The notes beneath the pieces were generated by a model, which was not told the origin of the DNA, ran no database searches, and worked only from the letters and a program-made list of their open reading frames with translations. Shown here one piece after another: positions 40,261 to 48,516 of a stretch of DNA of 53,931 bases. The DNA comes from Candidatus Micrarchaeota archaeon CG1_02_47_40 (lineage in GTDB: Archaea; Micrarchaeota; Micrarchaeia; Anstonellales; CG1-02-47-40). A program made the translations under genes and the position numbers. The stretch is from NCBI GenBank assembly GCA_001871475.1, contig MNVE01000004.1:19152-73082 (forward strand), written 5' to 3'. The first letter of the stretch is position 1. The number at the start of each line of letters is the position of its first letter.

Positions 40261-42318
40261 ATGCTAAACTTCAAGACTACCGAAGAGATACCTGTGCCCG
40301 AGCGGCTCATAGAGCAGGTTATAGGGCAGGATGAGGCGGCAAAGCTTGTGAAAAAAGCAGCACTGCAAAGGAGAAACGTCCTTCTTCTTGGCCCTCCGGG
40401 AACCGGAAAGAGCATGCTTGCCCAAGCAATGGCGGAGCTGATGCCTGCCGAAACCCTGGAAGACGTGCTGATGTATTCCAACCAGAATGATGAAAATAAG
40501 CCCCTTGTCAGAGTAATAAAAACGCACCCTTCCCCCGAAGAGATAAAAGCTGACCCAATGCTTTTCCTCCTTTTTCGCGAGCCTCCAAAGCTCCCCGGGC
40601 AGGGGGAGCAGCTGCCTCCCATGCAATTCCAGCAGGCGCAGCAGGAAACCCCTTACAAAATGGGGAGGGACAAATTCGGCTTTTACAAGCAAACCACGGA
40701 AAGGGGGCAGGGAAGGAGAATAATAGAGTATTCAAAACAGAGAACACAGTTTCGGGACGGGGGCATATCCCCCACGATACTCTTTCTGGGCTTGGCGATG
40801 CTTGCGCTCATTTTTGTTTACGCAACGGACGGCTTTTCTGAAGAGAACAGATGGTTTTCCTTAGCGGTCATTCTTGGAATGCTCGGAATCTTCTTCATCT
40901 GGCGCTTCACCTCGCAAATAGGAAAAAGAATGGGCTTTACCGACGGGGGAAGCGAACCTAAACTGATAGTTGACAATTCGGGAATGAAAACTGCCCCCTT
41001 CATAGATGCCACAGGCTCAAAGGCAGGCGCTCTTTTCGGTGATGTGAAGCATGACCCATTGCAGTCGGGAGGGCTTGGCACTCCTGCGCACCTTCGCGTT
41101 GAGTCAGGCGCAATCCACCGCGCAAACAAGGGCGTCCTTTTCATAGATGAGATAGCCTCAATGAGCATGAAATCCCAGCAGGACATTCTAACGGCGATGC
41201 AGGAGAAGAAATTCCCGATAACCGGGCAAAGCGAGAATTCCTCCGGAGCAATAGTGAAAACAGAGCCGGTGCCATGCGATTTCGTGCTTGTGGCGGCAGG
41301 CAATCTGGATGATTTAAGAGGGATGCATCCGGCACTGCGCTCAAGAATAAGAGGGAATGGATATGAGGTGTATGTGCAGGATTCCATTTCCGACTGCGAG
41401 GAGACGGAGAACAAATTCGCCCGCTTTGTCGCGCAGGAAATAAAAAGAGACGGGAAAATACCGCACTTCACAAGGGAAGCCGTTGAGGAGATAATAAGCG
41501 AGGCGAGGAAGCGCTCCATGCGCAAGAAGAAATTGTCGCTGAATTTGAGAGAGTTGGGAGGGCTGATAAGGGCAGCAGGGGATTTGGCTTGCGAGGAAGG
41601 CGCAAAATACGTTGAGCCAAGGCACATAATTTCAGCACGGCAGGTTGCGCAGACATTAGAGCAGCAGCTCTCAAGAAGAAGCATTGATTACAAGAAGGAT
41701 TACAAAATATTCATTTCTTCAGGCTTCAAGGTGGGGAGGGTAAATGGCTTGGCAGTATTCGGGGACGGCACAAGCGGAATAGTCCTGCCAATAGTCGCGG
41801 AAGTCGCTCCCGCCTCCTCAAAGAGCGAGGGAAAAATAATCGCAACCGGCAAATTGGGGGAAATCGCAAAAGAGGCGGTTTCAAACGTTTCCGCAATAAT
41901 AAAAAGGCACATAGGCACGGACATTTCAGCCTGCGACATACACATACAATTCCTGCAGACTTATGAGGGAGTGGAAGGGGATTCTGCATCCGTTTCAGTT
42001 GCCGTTGCCGTAATTTCTGCCCTGGAGGGCATTCCCATAAAGCAGGAGTTTGCCATGACTGGCTCTCTTTCAGTAAGAGGGGAAGTTTTGCCAATAGGCG
42101 GAGTGAATGCAAAATGCGAGGCGGCATTTGACTCCGGCATTGCAAATGCGATAGTGCCAAAAACCAATTTAGAAGACATCTACCTTTCAGAAAAAATAAA
42201 AAAGAGCCTGAAAATCCACCCGGTTTCAAGCATAAACGAAGTGCTCAAACTCGTGCTGAAAGACGGAAAAAGAAAAGACGAATTGCTCAAAAAGATGGAG
42301 AAGACGGCATCGCACTAG
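40261..42318 (+). CDS. lonB: Archaeal membrane-anchored Lon protease (LonB)
   Basis: 685 residues. AAA+ domain with Walker A GPPGTGKS (44-51), Walker B '[10 protein letters not shown]', and arginine finger '[10 protein letters not shown]'. Two membrane spans (about 168-188 and 197-215) sit inside the AAA+ insertion, the mark of LonB. The protease has the Ser575 (GDSAS) - Lys618 (NAKCEAAF) dyad. It degrades unfolded and regulatory proteins at the membrane. It has its own promoter, TATAAATAT, about 35 nt upstream. Transcription would end in the phased A-tract region downstream. Confidence 0.96.
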   Translation: MLNFKTTEEIPVPERLIEQVIGQDEAAKLVKKAALQRRNVLLLGPPGTGKSMLAQAMAELMPAETLEDVLMYSNQNDENKPLVRVIKTHPSPEEIKADPMLFLLFREPPKLPGQGEQLPPMQFQQAQQETPYKMGRDKFGFYKQTTERGQGRRIIEYSKQRTQFRDGGISPTILFLGLAMLALIFVYATDGFSEENRWFSLAVILGMLGIFFIWRFTSQIGKRMGFTDGGSEPKLIVDNSGMKTAPFIDATGSKAGALFGDVKHDPLQSGGLGTPAHLRVESGAIHRANKGVLFIDEIASMSMKSQQDILTAMQEKKFPITGQSENSSGAIVKTEPVPCDFVLVAAGNLDDLRGMHPALRSRIRGNGYEVYVQDSISDCEETENKFARFVAQEIKRDGKIPHFTREAVEEIISEARKRSMRKKKLSLNLRELGGLIRAAGDLACEEGAKYVEPRHIISARQVAQTLEQQLSRRSIDYKKDYKIFISSGFKVGRVNGLAVFGDGTSGIVLPIVAEVAPASSKSEGKIIATGKLGEIAKEAVSNVSAIIKRHIGTDISACDIHIQFLQTYEGVEGDSASVSVAVAVISALEGIPIKQEFAMTGSLSVRGEVLPIGGVNAKCEAAFDSGIANAIVPKTNLEDIYLSEKIKKSLKIHPVSSINEVLKLVLKDGKRKDELLKKMEKTASH

Positions 42319-42396
42319 GGATAATCCAAACCTGCATTTTGTCCAATCAATTTGCCAAAATGATATACATTTCATTCAATCGGCTTGACGAAATGC

Positions 42397-42490
42397 AAAA
42401 AGAGGGAAAATTTCTAAAAAGTAGATTTCCGCCAAAATCAAGCGTTTTTTGCTAAAAAATAGGCAAAAACTGCCAAAAAAGGCATGAAAA
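42397..42490. other. Helically phased A/T-tracts between lonB and the Lrp gene
   Basis: Runs of A4-6 or T6 with centres near 42399, 42408, 42418, 42435, 42447, 42456, 42467, 42477 and 42488, that is every 9-12 bp over more than 90 bp. This spacing is expected for intrinsically curved DNA. It is between two convergent genes, in a gap of about 200 nt with no ORF. The T-run and A-tracts could also terminate both transcripts. Confidence 0.6.
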
Positions 42491-42517
42491 TTACACTTTC
42501 TCATAAATCGCTCTTTT

Positions 42518-42961
42518 TCACTCAAACTCTTTCAGTACAACCAGCGTAGTAGTCTTATCCACTCCGGCTATCTTCCTCAAATGCTTCAGCAGAAAATCAT
42601 TAAGCCCATCAGTGTCCTTTGCGCGCACTTTGGCGATGATATCCGTTCCCCCGGCGACTATCGCTGCCGCCTCCACCCCGGGAAGCGCCCTAATCTTCCT
42701 TGCCGCATCCTCCTGCGAGTAATCCTTGCTCGGATAATCCACGATTATCTGCACGAACGCGCTTATGCCAAACCCTAATTTTCTGTAATCAATTTTCGCG
42801 CGGTAGGAAGAGATTATTTTCTCCTTCTCAAGTTTTGCCACCCGGTTGTGCACCGTTGTAAGAGGCAGCCCCAATTTTCGTGCAATCTTCTTTTTTGTCT
42901 GCGAGCAGTCCCTTTCAAGCTCGCGCAGTATTTCCAAATCCTTCTCGTCTATTTTTCCCAT
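42518..42961 (-). CDS. Lrp/AsnC-family transcriptional regulator
   Basis: 147 residues from the ATG at 42961, where TTTAAAAT (42986-42993) lies about 28 nt upstream; an upstream TTG would overlap the promoter. N-terminal winged helix 'DEKDLEILRELERDCSQTKKKIARKLGLPLTTVHNRVAKLEKE', then an RAM ligand domain with 'GISAFVQIIVDY', 'GVEAAAIVAGGTDIIAKV'. Lrp/AsnC regulators respond to amino acids. It is divergent from the asparagine synthetase gene, with two palindromes in between, so asparagine (or aspartate) is the likely effector. Confidence 0.9.
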   Translation of the reverse strand: MGKIDEKDLEILRELERDCSQTKKKIARKLGLPLTTVHNRVAKLEKEKIISSYRAKIDYRKLGFGISAFVQIIVDYPSKDYSQEDAARKIRALPGVEAAAIVAGGTDIIAKVRAKDTDGLNDFLLKHLRKIAGVDKTTTLVVLKEFE

Positions 42962-42963
42962 AA

Positions 42964-43032
42964 TGGAAATATTTTCCAAAAAAGCTTTAAAATACTATGT
43001 TTTTTGCATTATTTTCCTTTTTTTGGGAAATA
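42964..43032. promoter_or_regulatory. Lrp-type palindromes between lrp and the asparagine synthetase gene
   Basis: TGGAAATATTTTCCA (42964-42978) is a near-perfect palindrome lying just inside the Lrp transcription start. A second, related inverted repeat TATTTTCC-T7-GGGAAATA (43010-43032) has one mismatch and lies immediately before the rightward TATA-like TTTAAATA (43035-43042). Two similar sites, one per direction, fit divergent control by the Lrp product. Confidence 0.6.
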
Positions 43033-43064
43033 AATTTAAATAATGCTTTCTGCCCACTTTTCAA

Positions 43065-43988
43065 ATGGAAAAACTCACTGAAAAAATCCACTCAAGAAGA
43101 ATGTCGGCAGTGCTGAACATACAGTCCACCCTGCTGAACTCCATGTGCTCCTTCCTTTACTCGCGGGGCTTTACTCAACTCATGCCCGTAATCCTCTCCC
43201 CCATAACCGATCCGCTGTGCCACTCCGTGCTTGATGCAAAAATAGATTACTGCGGGCAGGAGCTCCAGCTTACAAAGAGCATGATTCTGCACAAGCAGGT
43301 TGCGGTAAGTTCGCCGCATCTTGAAAAGATATTCGTGCTTTCACCAAATGTCCGCCTTGAAAAACCAGAATGCGGGCCCCTTGGAAAATACCTAATAGAA
43401 TTCTCCCAGCTTGACATTGAGATGAGAGGCGCAAAAAAGAGGGATTTTATGCTGCTTGCGGAGGAAATGGTGAAGGGGGCAGTAGGAAGGGTTCTGGAGG
43501 AAAGAAAATGCGAGATTGAACTGCTCGGAAGGGAAAAACTCTCCATTTCACAAAGCCAGTTTCCCGTATATGAGTCAAAGGAGGCGAGGCAGGATTTTGG
43601 CGAAGGGTTTGAAAGCGTCCTCTCGCAAAGGGAAAAAACGCCCTTTTGGATAACCGATTTTGCGCGCGAATTCTACGATAAGGAAGATGAGGGAAGAAGG
43701 GGATATTATCACAACTATGATTTGTTTTACCCAGAGGGATTTGGAGAAGCCCTGTCCGGTGCGGAGCGGGATTTTGAGTATGGCGTGCTGAAGAGGAAGC
43801 TGTCGGAAAGAGGGCAGAAGGAAGAGCATTTTGCCCCTTACATGGAATTGGCGCGCAAAGGAAAACTCTGTGCAAGCGCAGGAGGGGGCATTGGAGTAGA
43901 GAGGCTGGTGCGCTGGGTTTGCGGTTTGGAACACATAAGGGAGGCAAGCCCATTTGCAAAAGTGCCGGGCGAGAGGTTTTTATTATAA
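43065..43988 (+). CDS. Asparagine synthetase related to AsnRS (AS-AR type)
   Basis: 307 residues; class II synthetase catalytic core without any anticodon-binding domain. 'RGFTQLMPVILSPITDP', 'LQLTKSMILHKQVAVSSPHLEKIFVLSPNVRLEKPE', 'EFSQLDIEMRGAKK' (motif 2 region), and 'GGGIGVERLVRWVCGLEHIREASPF' (motif 3). This matches archaeal asparagine synthetases evolved from AsnRS/AspRS, which make Asn from Asp, ammonia and ATP. It is followed 27 nt later by true AsnRS and preceded by an Lrp regulator, supporting the asparagine role. It could instead be a non-tRNA synthetase paralogue. Confidence 0.85.
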   Translation: MEKLTEKIHSRRMSAVLNIQSTLLNSMCSFLYSRGFTQLMPVILSPITDPLCHSVLDAKIDYCGQELQLTKSMILHKQVAVSSPHLEKIFVLSPNVRLEKPECGPLGKYLIEFSQLDIEMRGAKKRDFMLLAEEMVKGAVGRVLEERKCEIELLGREKLSISQSQFPVYESKEARQDFGEGFESVLSQREKTPFWITDFAREFYDKEDEGRRGYYHNYDLFYPEGFGEALSGAERDFEYGVLKRKLSERGQKEEHFAPYMELARKGKLCASAGGGIGVERLVRWVCGLEHIREASPFAKVPGERFLL

Positions 43989-44015
43989 TCTCCCGAAATA
44001 ACTTCCGTTGATTTT

Positions 44016-45326
44016 ATGAAAACTTCTGAAAAATCCTTCGCTTTCATAAGTGAAATACTGCAAGGAAAACACACCGGCAATTCTGTGAGGATACGCGGAT
44101 GGGTGCATAGGCAGCGCACATCAGGCGGGCTTGCATTTATAGTGGTGCGCGATTCCACAGGCACAATACAGTGTGCGGTGAAGAAAGACGCGGTGGATGA
44201 AGGGAGCTGGAAGGACGCGACAGAGCTTTTCGTTGAAAGTTCTCTTGAGATTGAGGGTGCGGTAAAGGAGGATAAGCGAGCACCAGGAGGATACGAGATA
44301 GCCGCAACCCAAGCAAAAATCATCTGCAAGGGAGAAGCATTTCCAATTGCAAAAGACCAGTCTGTAGAGTTCCTGCTTGATACGAGGCACCTCTGGCTTC
44401 GCTCACAGAAATTAAGTGCGATAATGAAGGCAAGGCATCGCATCATACATTACTTAAGGGAATTCTTTGAAAAAGAAAGCTTTTGGGAGGTTGCTCCGCC
44501 CATAATTACAAAAGCGGGCTGCGAAGGAGGCAGCACTCTTTTTACCGTTGATTATTTCGGAAAGCCGGCATATCTAACACAATCTTCTCAACTGTATGCG
44601 GAAGTTTTCATAACTGCATTGGAAAAAGTTTTCGTGCTTGCCCCTTCATTCCGCGCAGAGCCTTCCCGCACAGTGAAGCACTTAACGGAGTACTGGCATC
44701 TTGAGCCTGAAATGGCTTACTTTGATTATAAAATGAACATTGATTTGCAGGAGAGGATGATTGAATACGTCTGCCAGAAATTTGCAAAGGAAAATGCGGA
44801 TTTGCTTGAGGCATTGGGGCAGAAAGCGGAGCGCCTCCTGAAAGTAAAAGCTCCTTTCAAGAGAATGAAATACGAAGAAGCTGTGAAGCTGATAAATGAA
44901 AGAGGGGGCAAGATGAAATCAGGAGAAGATTTCGGCGCGGATGAAGAGATGTTCCTTACAAAAGGGGAGGAAAAGCCCATTTTCGTCACTCACTTTCCAA
45001 AAGAGATAAAGGCTTTTTACATGAGGGAAGATCCGCACAACCCTGGCTTTGCCCTCTGCGATGATTTGTATGCGCCAGACGGGCACGGAGAATTGATTGG
45101 AGGGAGTGAGAGGATTTGGGAATTGGATGAACTGCTTGGAAGGATAAAAGAGCAGAACCTGAAGGAGGAGGACTACCAATGGTATGTGGACCTGCGCCGC
45201 TATGGTTCGGTGCCCCATTCAGGTTTCGGCTTAGGCATCGAACGCCTCGTAAAGTGGATGCTTGATTTGGAGCACATAAGGGATGCGATTCCCTTCCCGA
45301 GGCTGATTAACAGAGTTTATCCTTAA
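44016..45326 (+). CDS. asnS: Asparaginyl-tRNA synthetase
   Basis: 436 residues. N-terminal OB-fold anticodon domain ('VRIRGWVHRQRTSGGLAFIVVRDSTG'), class II motif 1 'FFEKESFWEVAPPIITKAGCEGGSTLF', motif 2 'FRAEPSRTVKHLTEYWHLEPEMAY', motif 3 'GSVPHSGFGLGIERLVKWMLDLEHIRDAIPF'. The CEGGSTLF segment and EPSRT-HL-EYWH indicate AsnRS rather than AspRS. Charges tRNA-Asn with free Asn, presumably made by the adjacent synthetase. The next gene follows directly. Confidence 0.93.
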   Translation: MKTSEKSFAFISEILQGKHTGNSVRIRGWVHRQRTSGGLAFIVVRDSTGTIQCAVKKDAVDEGSWKDATELFVESSLEIEGAVKEDKRAPGGYEIAATQAKIICKGEAFPIAKDQSVEFLLDTRHLWLRSQKLSAIMKARHRIIHYLREFFEKESFWEVAPPIITKAGCEGGSTLFTVDYFGKPAYLTQSSQLYAEVFITALEKVFVLAPSFRAEPSRTVKHLTEYWHLEPEMAYFDYKMNIDLQERMIEYVCQKFAKENADLLEALGQKAERLLKVKAPFKRMKYEEAVKLINERGGKMKSGEDFGADEEMFLTKGEEKPIFVTHFPKEIKAFYMREDPHNPGFALCDDLYAPDGHGELIGGSERIWELDELLGRIKEQNLKEEDYQWYVDLRRYGSVPHSGFGLGIERLVKWMLDLEHIRDAIPFPRLINRVYP

Positions 45327-45335
45327 GTGATTTTT

Positions 45336-45890
45336 ATGGGGATGGATTTGCAGGAAGAAAAAGAGCTTCTCAAGCGCATTTACCTCCTCTCAATGTTAAA
45401 TGAGGGAATAGACAAAAAAGAGTACGACAAGCTTGGTTCTGAAGAGAGATTGCGAGTTGAGCTTCGCGGCGATAAATATTTCCTGCGGGATTACGAGAGA
45501 AAGAAAATAAAAGTGGGGCTGACTGGCGGCGTTTTTGATGTGCTTCATTTGGGGCATGTATTCACCCTGCAGAAGGCAAAAGAGAGATGCGACCTTTTAG
45601 TGGTGGTGATTGCTTCCGACGCACTTGCGCTGAAAACGAAAAGAAAATTACTGCACACGCAAACTTATAGGCAGAGGATGATGCAGGCTATAAAATACGT
45701 TGATTATGTTCTGCTTGGGGGGGAGGACAGGATGAACGCGCTTGAGATGATTTCCCCTGATTTGGTGATATTCGGCTACGACCAGAAGCCCTTTCTGCAT
45801 GAGGGGAAATACAAAATAATGCAGATAAGGGAAAGCATGAACGATGACATTTACAAAAGCTCGCGAATAATAAAGGAATTGGGGTATTGA
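45336..45890 (+). CDS. HIGH-type nucleotidyltransferase
   Basis: 184 residues from the ATG at 45336, with GTGATTTTT upstream as in other genes here. An N-terminal helical extension (about 1-60) leads to 'KVGLTGGVFDVLHLGHVFTLQKAKERCD', with the HxGH (HLGH) nucleotide-binding motif. 'AIKYVDYVLLGGEDRMNALEMISPDLVIFGYDQK' and C-terminal 'ESMNDDIYKSSRIIKEL' (ISSSxI-like) follow. Family members make FAD (RibL), CDP-glycerol or CDP-alcohols. FAD synthetase is the archaeal default, but specificity cannot be read. It begins at the AsnRS stop. Confidence 0.85.
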   Translation: MGMDLQEEKELLKRIYLLSMLNEGIDKKEYDKLGSEERLRVELRGDKYFLRDYERKKIKVGLTGGVFDVLHLGHVFTLQKAKERCDLLVVVIASDALALKTKRKLLHTQTYRQRMMQAIKYVDYVLLGGEDRMNALEMISPDLVIFGYDQKPFLHEGKYKIMQIRESMNDDIYKSSRIIKELGY

Positions 45891-45970
45891 TTTTCCGCCG
45901 TTGCTGTTTTTTCGTTCGGGGCACGCCTAACAAAAACCAAACTCTTATTAATGTCAAAAAGCCCCAATTT

Positions 45971-47350
45971 ATGCGTATGGACAGGAAGCTTATACTTGCA
46001 GGGGTTCTCTTTTCATTTGCGCTAGTTTTGGCAGCAGGCGCAGTAGTTTATTTTTCAATCCCGCAGGCGCAGGAAGAGCCGCAAGCAGAGGTTTTGGGAG
46101 AAAATACCTCATCTTCCTTGCAGATGCCTTTTACAAATATAACCATAATTCCAAAGAACAAGACAAAGCCAGTGCAAACGCCTTCCCTTCTGCCTGCTAA
46201 TCTGACTTCCGGGACTTTGCCAACCAACACCACTAATGCAACGAATGCAACCTCTCCATCAGGAGGAAGCGGGAGCGGAGGCGGCAGTTCTTCAGGCGGA
46301 GGAGGAAGCAGCGGAGGGGGCTCTTCAGGCGGAAGCGAGCCTCCTGTTTGGGGAAGCGGAAGCGAGCCTTCAGCTGAAATTGCACCCACCAACGGAACCA
46401 CGGAAACGCCTCCCATCACAAACATAACAAATGAAACGAACAAAACTTACTATTACCCCTTAATGAGTGCCGCGATTGCAGAGGCGAAATGCAGGGTGGA
46501 TTTTGCTCTTGCCGTGCTCAAAGCCACACGCGAGGAGGAAGTGCATGCGGGCTATTCCGCGCTCCTTTACCAGGATATAACGCACCTTGAGGCGTATGCA
46601 CAGCAGAATGACATCCATGCGTTCAACGGATACCGGGGAAGCCAATTCGTAGACCACATGAAAAATTTATGGAACGAGGTAAGGCAGGCAAAGGCAAACA
46701 GGAATTACACCCTTGAGGAGAAAGACCTCCTGCGCGTGGAATACAAGAACGCGGAAGATGCGTATATGGTGTGCCATGTGGGGGCAATTGGCTCTTATGC
46801 GAATGCGAAGGTTTCGCTTTACGAGCATATACTGGACGAGTATTCCGCAAAGGTGGAAAATCTCAAAAACAAGGTGAACACCACGCATCTCATTGACCTT
46901 CTCAAGGATGCGAGGGAGCGGGTGATAAATCCTCTTAAAAAGAAATTCACCTGCAATGATGAGATAAATGTCAACTCGTCCACCCAAACTGCAAACATGT
47001 GCATTGCTCCCGACCCAGCAGAGCTTGAAAAATACTGCCTCTTTGAAGAATGCACTGCCGAAGGCGCGGTAAATTTCCACTTTTCCGAGAAATATAATAT
47101 AGAAAAGATGGGCGCAATAATGGAAGCATTGCAGGAGAAGGCGTATTCCGCACAGCTTGACCCCTCAAAGGCGAAGAATGTGCGCGACTCACTTGTGCAG
47201 ATGCGCACGCATTTACAGAATGCGAAAAATGCGGTTGATTCGGCAGGGGATTTGGAAATGACCGAGGAACAGAAGAAAACCGTGGCAAATTACCTTTTGC
47301 AGGCGCAGGGATTGGCAAAGGAATTGCTTGGGATATTGAAAACTGCGTGA
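45971..47350 (+). CDS. Large surface/secreted protein with Gly-Ser linker and helical domain
   Basis: 459 residues. Signal/anchor 'LILAGVLFSFALVLAAGAVVYFSI' (about 6-30), then a Thr/Asn-rich stretch with many N-x-S/T sequons, a Gly/Ser-only linker (about 97-125), and a helical C-terminal domain of about 310 residues with 'EEEVHAGYSALLYQDITHLEAYAQQ' and Cys pairs near 'CRVDF', 'MVCHVG', 'FTCNDE', 'MCIAPD', 'YCLFEECTAE'. Layout fits an N-glycosylated protein displayed on the surface. Unknown otherwise. The ATG at 45971 or 45977 starts it. Confidence 0.7.
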   Translation: MRMDRKLILAGVLFSFALVLAAGAVVYFSIPQAQEEPQAEVLGENTSSSLQMPFTNITIIPKNKTKPVQTPSLLPANLTSGTLPTNTTNATNATSPSGGSGSGGGSSSGGGGSSGGGSSGGSEPPVWGSGSEPSAEIAPTNGTTETPPITNITNETNKTYYYPLMSAAIAEAKCRVDFALAVLKATREEEVHAGYSALLYQDITHLEAYAQQNDIHAFNGYRGSQFVDHMKNLWNEVRQAKANRNYTLEEKDLLRVEYKNAEDAYMVCHVGAIGSYANAKVSLYEHILDEYSAKVENLKNKVNTTHLIDLLKDARERVINPLKKKFTCNDEINVNSSTQTANMCIAPDPAELEKYCLFEECTAEGAVNFHFSEKYNIEKMGAIMEALQEKAYSAQLDPSKAKNVRDSLVQMRTHLQNAKNAVDSAGDLEMTEEQKKTVANYLLQAQGLAKELLGILKTA

Positions 47351-47419
47351 AGTGCGCCTATCAGCATATAGTTATAATCTTTTCTTCCCTAACTATGTTG
47401 TTAGTTATTGGTGATAGAT

Positions 47420-47581
47420 GTGGCAAAATATATAGCATCCACTCCAACTTTATACGGAAAAGATGCAGAGGCTTTTTTGGAAGCCATGAACAGCATCAAG
47501 TATAGTGAAAGCAAGGAAAAATTACTGATAGAAGCGGACGAGGCTTATAAGAAATACATAAATGGCGTTGCGCGTGTTTAA
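47420..47581 (+). CDS. 53-residue antitoxin-like small protein
   Basis: 53 residues from the GTG at 47420, with GGTGAT at 47410-47415 in the usual position (GTG 47411 is an alternative). 'VAKYIASTPTLYGKDAEAFLEAMNS' is the TPT/PV-L-GKDAxxFL motif I associate with small partner proteins in two-gene archaeal cassettes; the rest is helical. It overlaps its neighbour's start almost directly (TAA then TATG). AT-rich codons (TTA, ATA, AAT) differ from flanking genes. Partner role is inferred. Confidence 0.55.
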   Translation: MAKYIASTPTLYGKDAEAFLEAMNSIKYSESKEKLLIEADEAYKKYINGVARV

Positions 47582-47582
47582 T

Positions 47583-48191
47583 ATGGTAGAAAAGAAATTT
47601 TATCTTGAATCTTCCTCCTCGCCGCTGCAAGAAGTAGGCATGAGAGCGCAAGTAGTTTCTTTTCTTATCGGGCGGGGAATAAAAGAAGGGAACGCATTAA
47701 ATGATTCCGATAATATAAACAGGGTAATCGTCGCAATAAGCGCAAATAACGAACAAAAAATTAAAGAAATTAGAGACGAACTAGTTAAGCATTTGAATAA
47801 ACTACATAAAAATAAATTCTGTTATAGCGATTTTCCCAAAGACATTATAGCTAGTGATTTACTCGGACTAGACAATCCTCATCCCGTATTAGTTTTACCT
47901 TTAACAGAATTATCAAGCTCATTAATGCTGGAACAAACCAGCAAGGGCGTTGGCGCAATGAGGTATTTGGCAGATTCGATAAAACCATTATCCGGTGCAA
48001 TAAAATCAAATACGGAAACATTAGGTTCGATGAACGGAACATTAACATCGATGAACGTTTCAATAAAATCAAATACGGACACATTAGGTGCAATGAACGG
48101 AACACTAACAACAATGAACGGGACACTAAGCCAATTTACGGAACTTCCATCCATTCTAAAGCAACTGAAAGAAAAATTAAATAAAGCCTAA
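47583..48191 (+). CDS. Acylphosphatase-like domain with repeat tail, AT-rich cassette
   Basis: 202 residues from the ATG at 47583. 'GMRAQVVSFLIGRGIKEGNALNDSDNINRVIVAISANNEQKIKEIRDELVKHLNKL' (about 16-71) matches the acylphosphatase fold (G-x-R, N at the active site). The C-terminal half has two to three tandem copies of SIKSNTxTLGxMNGTLTxMN, with coiled-coil periodicity. Codon use is AT-rich compared with neighbours, suggesting acquisition. Cassette with the small upstream protein; toxin-antitoxin-like or membrane-associated roles are guesses. Confidence 0.55.
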   Translation: MVEKKFYLESSSSPLQEVGMRAQVVSFLIGRGIKEGNALNDSDNINRVIVAISANNEQKIKEIRDELVKHLNKLHKNKFCYSDFPKDIIASDLLGLDNPHPVLVLPLTELSSSLMLEQTSKGVGAMRYLADSIKPLSGAIKSNTETLGSMNGTLTSMNVSIKSNTDTLGAMNGTLTTMNGTLSQFTELPSILKQLKEKLNKA

Positions 48192-48357
48192 TTACGGGAG
48201 TAGAAGGAAGTGGAGGACAGGCAGAGGATGCTGTGGTATTGCCAAGAGCCTTAACAAAAAGCGAGGCTTATATTCGCTTCGGTGCGCATCCGCTAAATTT
48301 GCTATTTATCAGGAGGAACTTATTTCGGGATACTACAACGCAAGCCTTCCAGTTAAG
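48192..48357. other. Gap with no supported feature
   Basis: Between the AT-rich cassette and the ribosomal-protein promoter. No ORF, tRNA or clear hairpin on either strand. Confidence 0.5.
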
Positions 48358-48454
48358 TATTTAAACTCCCTCCCTAATAATATTCCCCACTTTCTTACTC
48401 TTTTTTGAGGTAAGAATGACACTTCTGCCTTGTGCAGAAAATCATTCCTTGTAA
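48358..48454 (+). promoter_or_regulatory. Ribosomal-protein operon promoter with leader ORF and hairpin
   Basis: TATTTAAA (48358-48365) predicts transcription from about 48390. A leader ORF ATG at 48416 with GAGGTAAG 2 nt upstream encodes MTLLPCAENHSL (stop 48452-48454). A hairpin GAATGA / TTCTGC - CTTGT - GCAGAA / TCATTC (48414-48447) covers that start codon; an internal bulge separates the two stems. The rpl3 start is 62 nt further. The layout would allow translation or protein binding to control the leader, but this is inference. Confidence 0.5.
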
Positions 48455-48516
48455 TGTTTCAGGGGATAATTTAGCTAGGTAAAAGGGAAAATAATAGAAA
48501 ACCGTAGGTTGTCTAT

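Noticed and set aside
40818-41684. Long antisense ORFs over lonB and similar ones over rpl2, folD and glyA
   Set aside because: They are mirror images of codon bias in real genes and show no domain pattern, promoter or ribosome-binding site.
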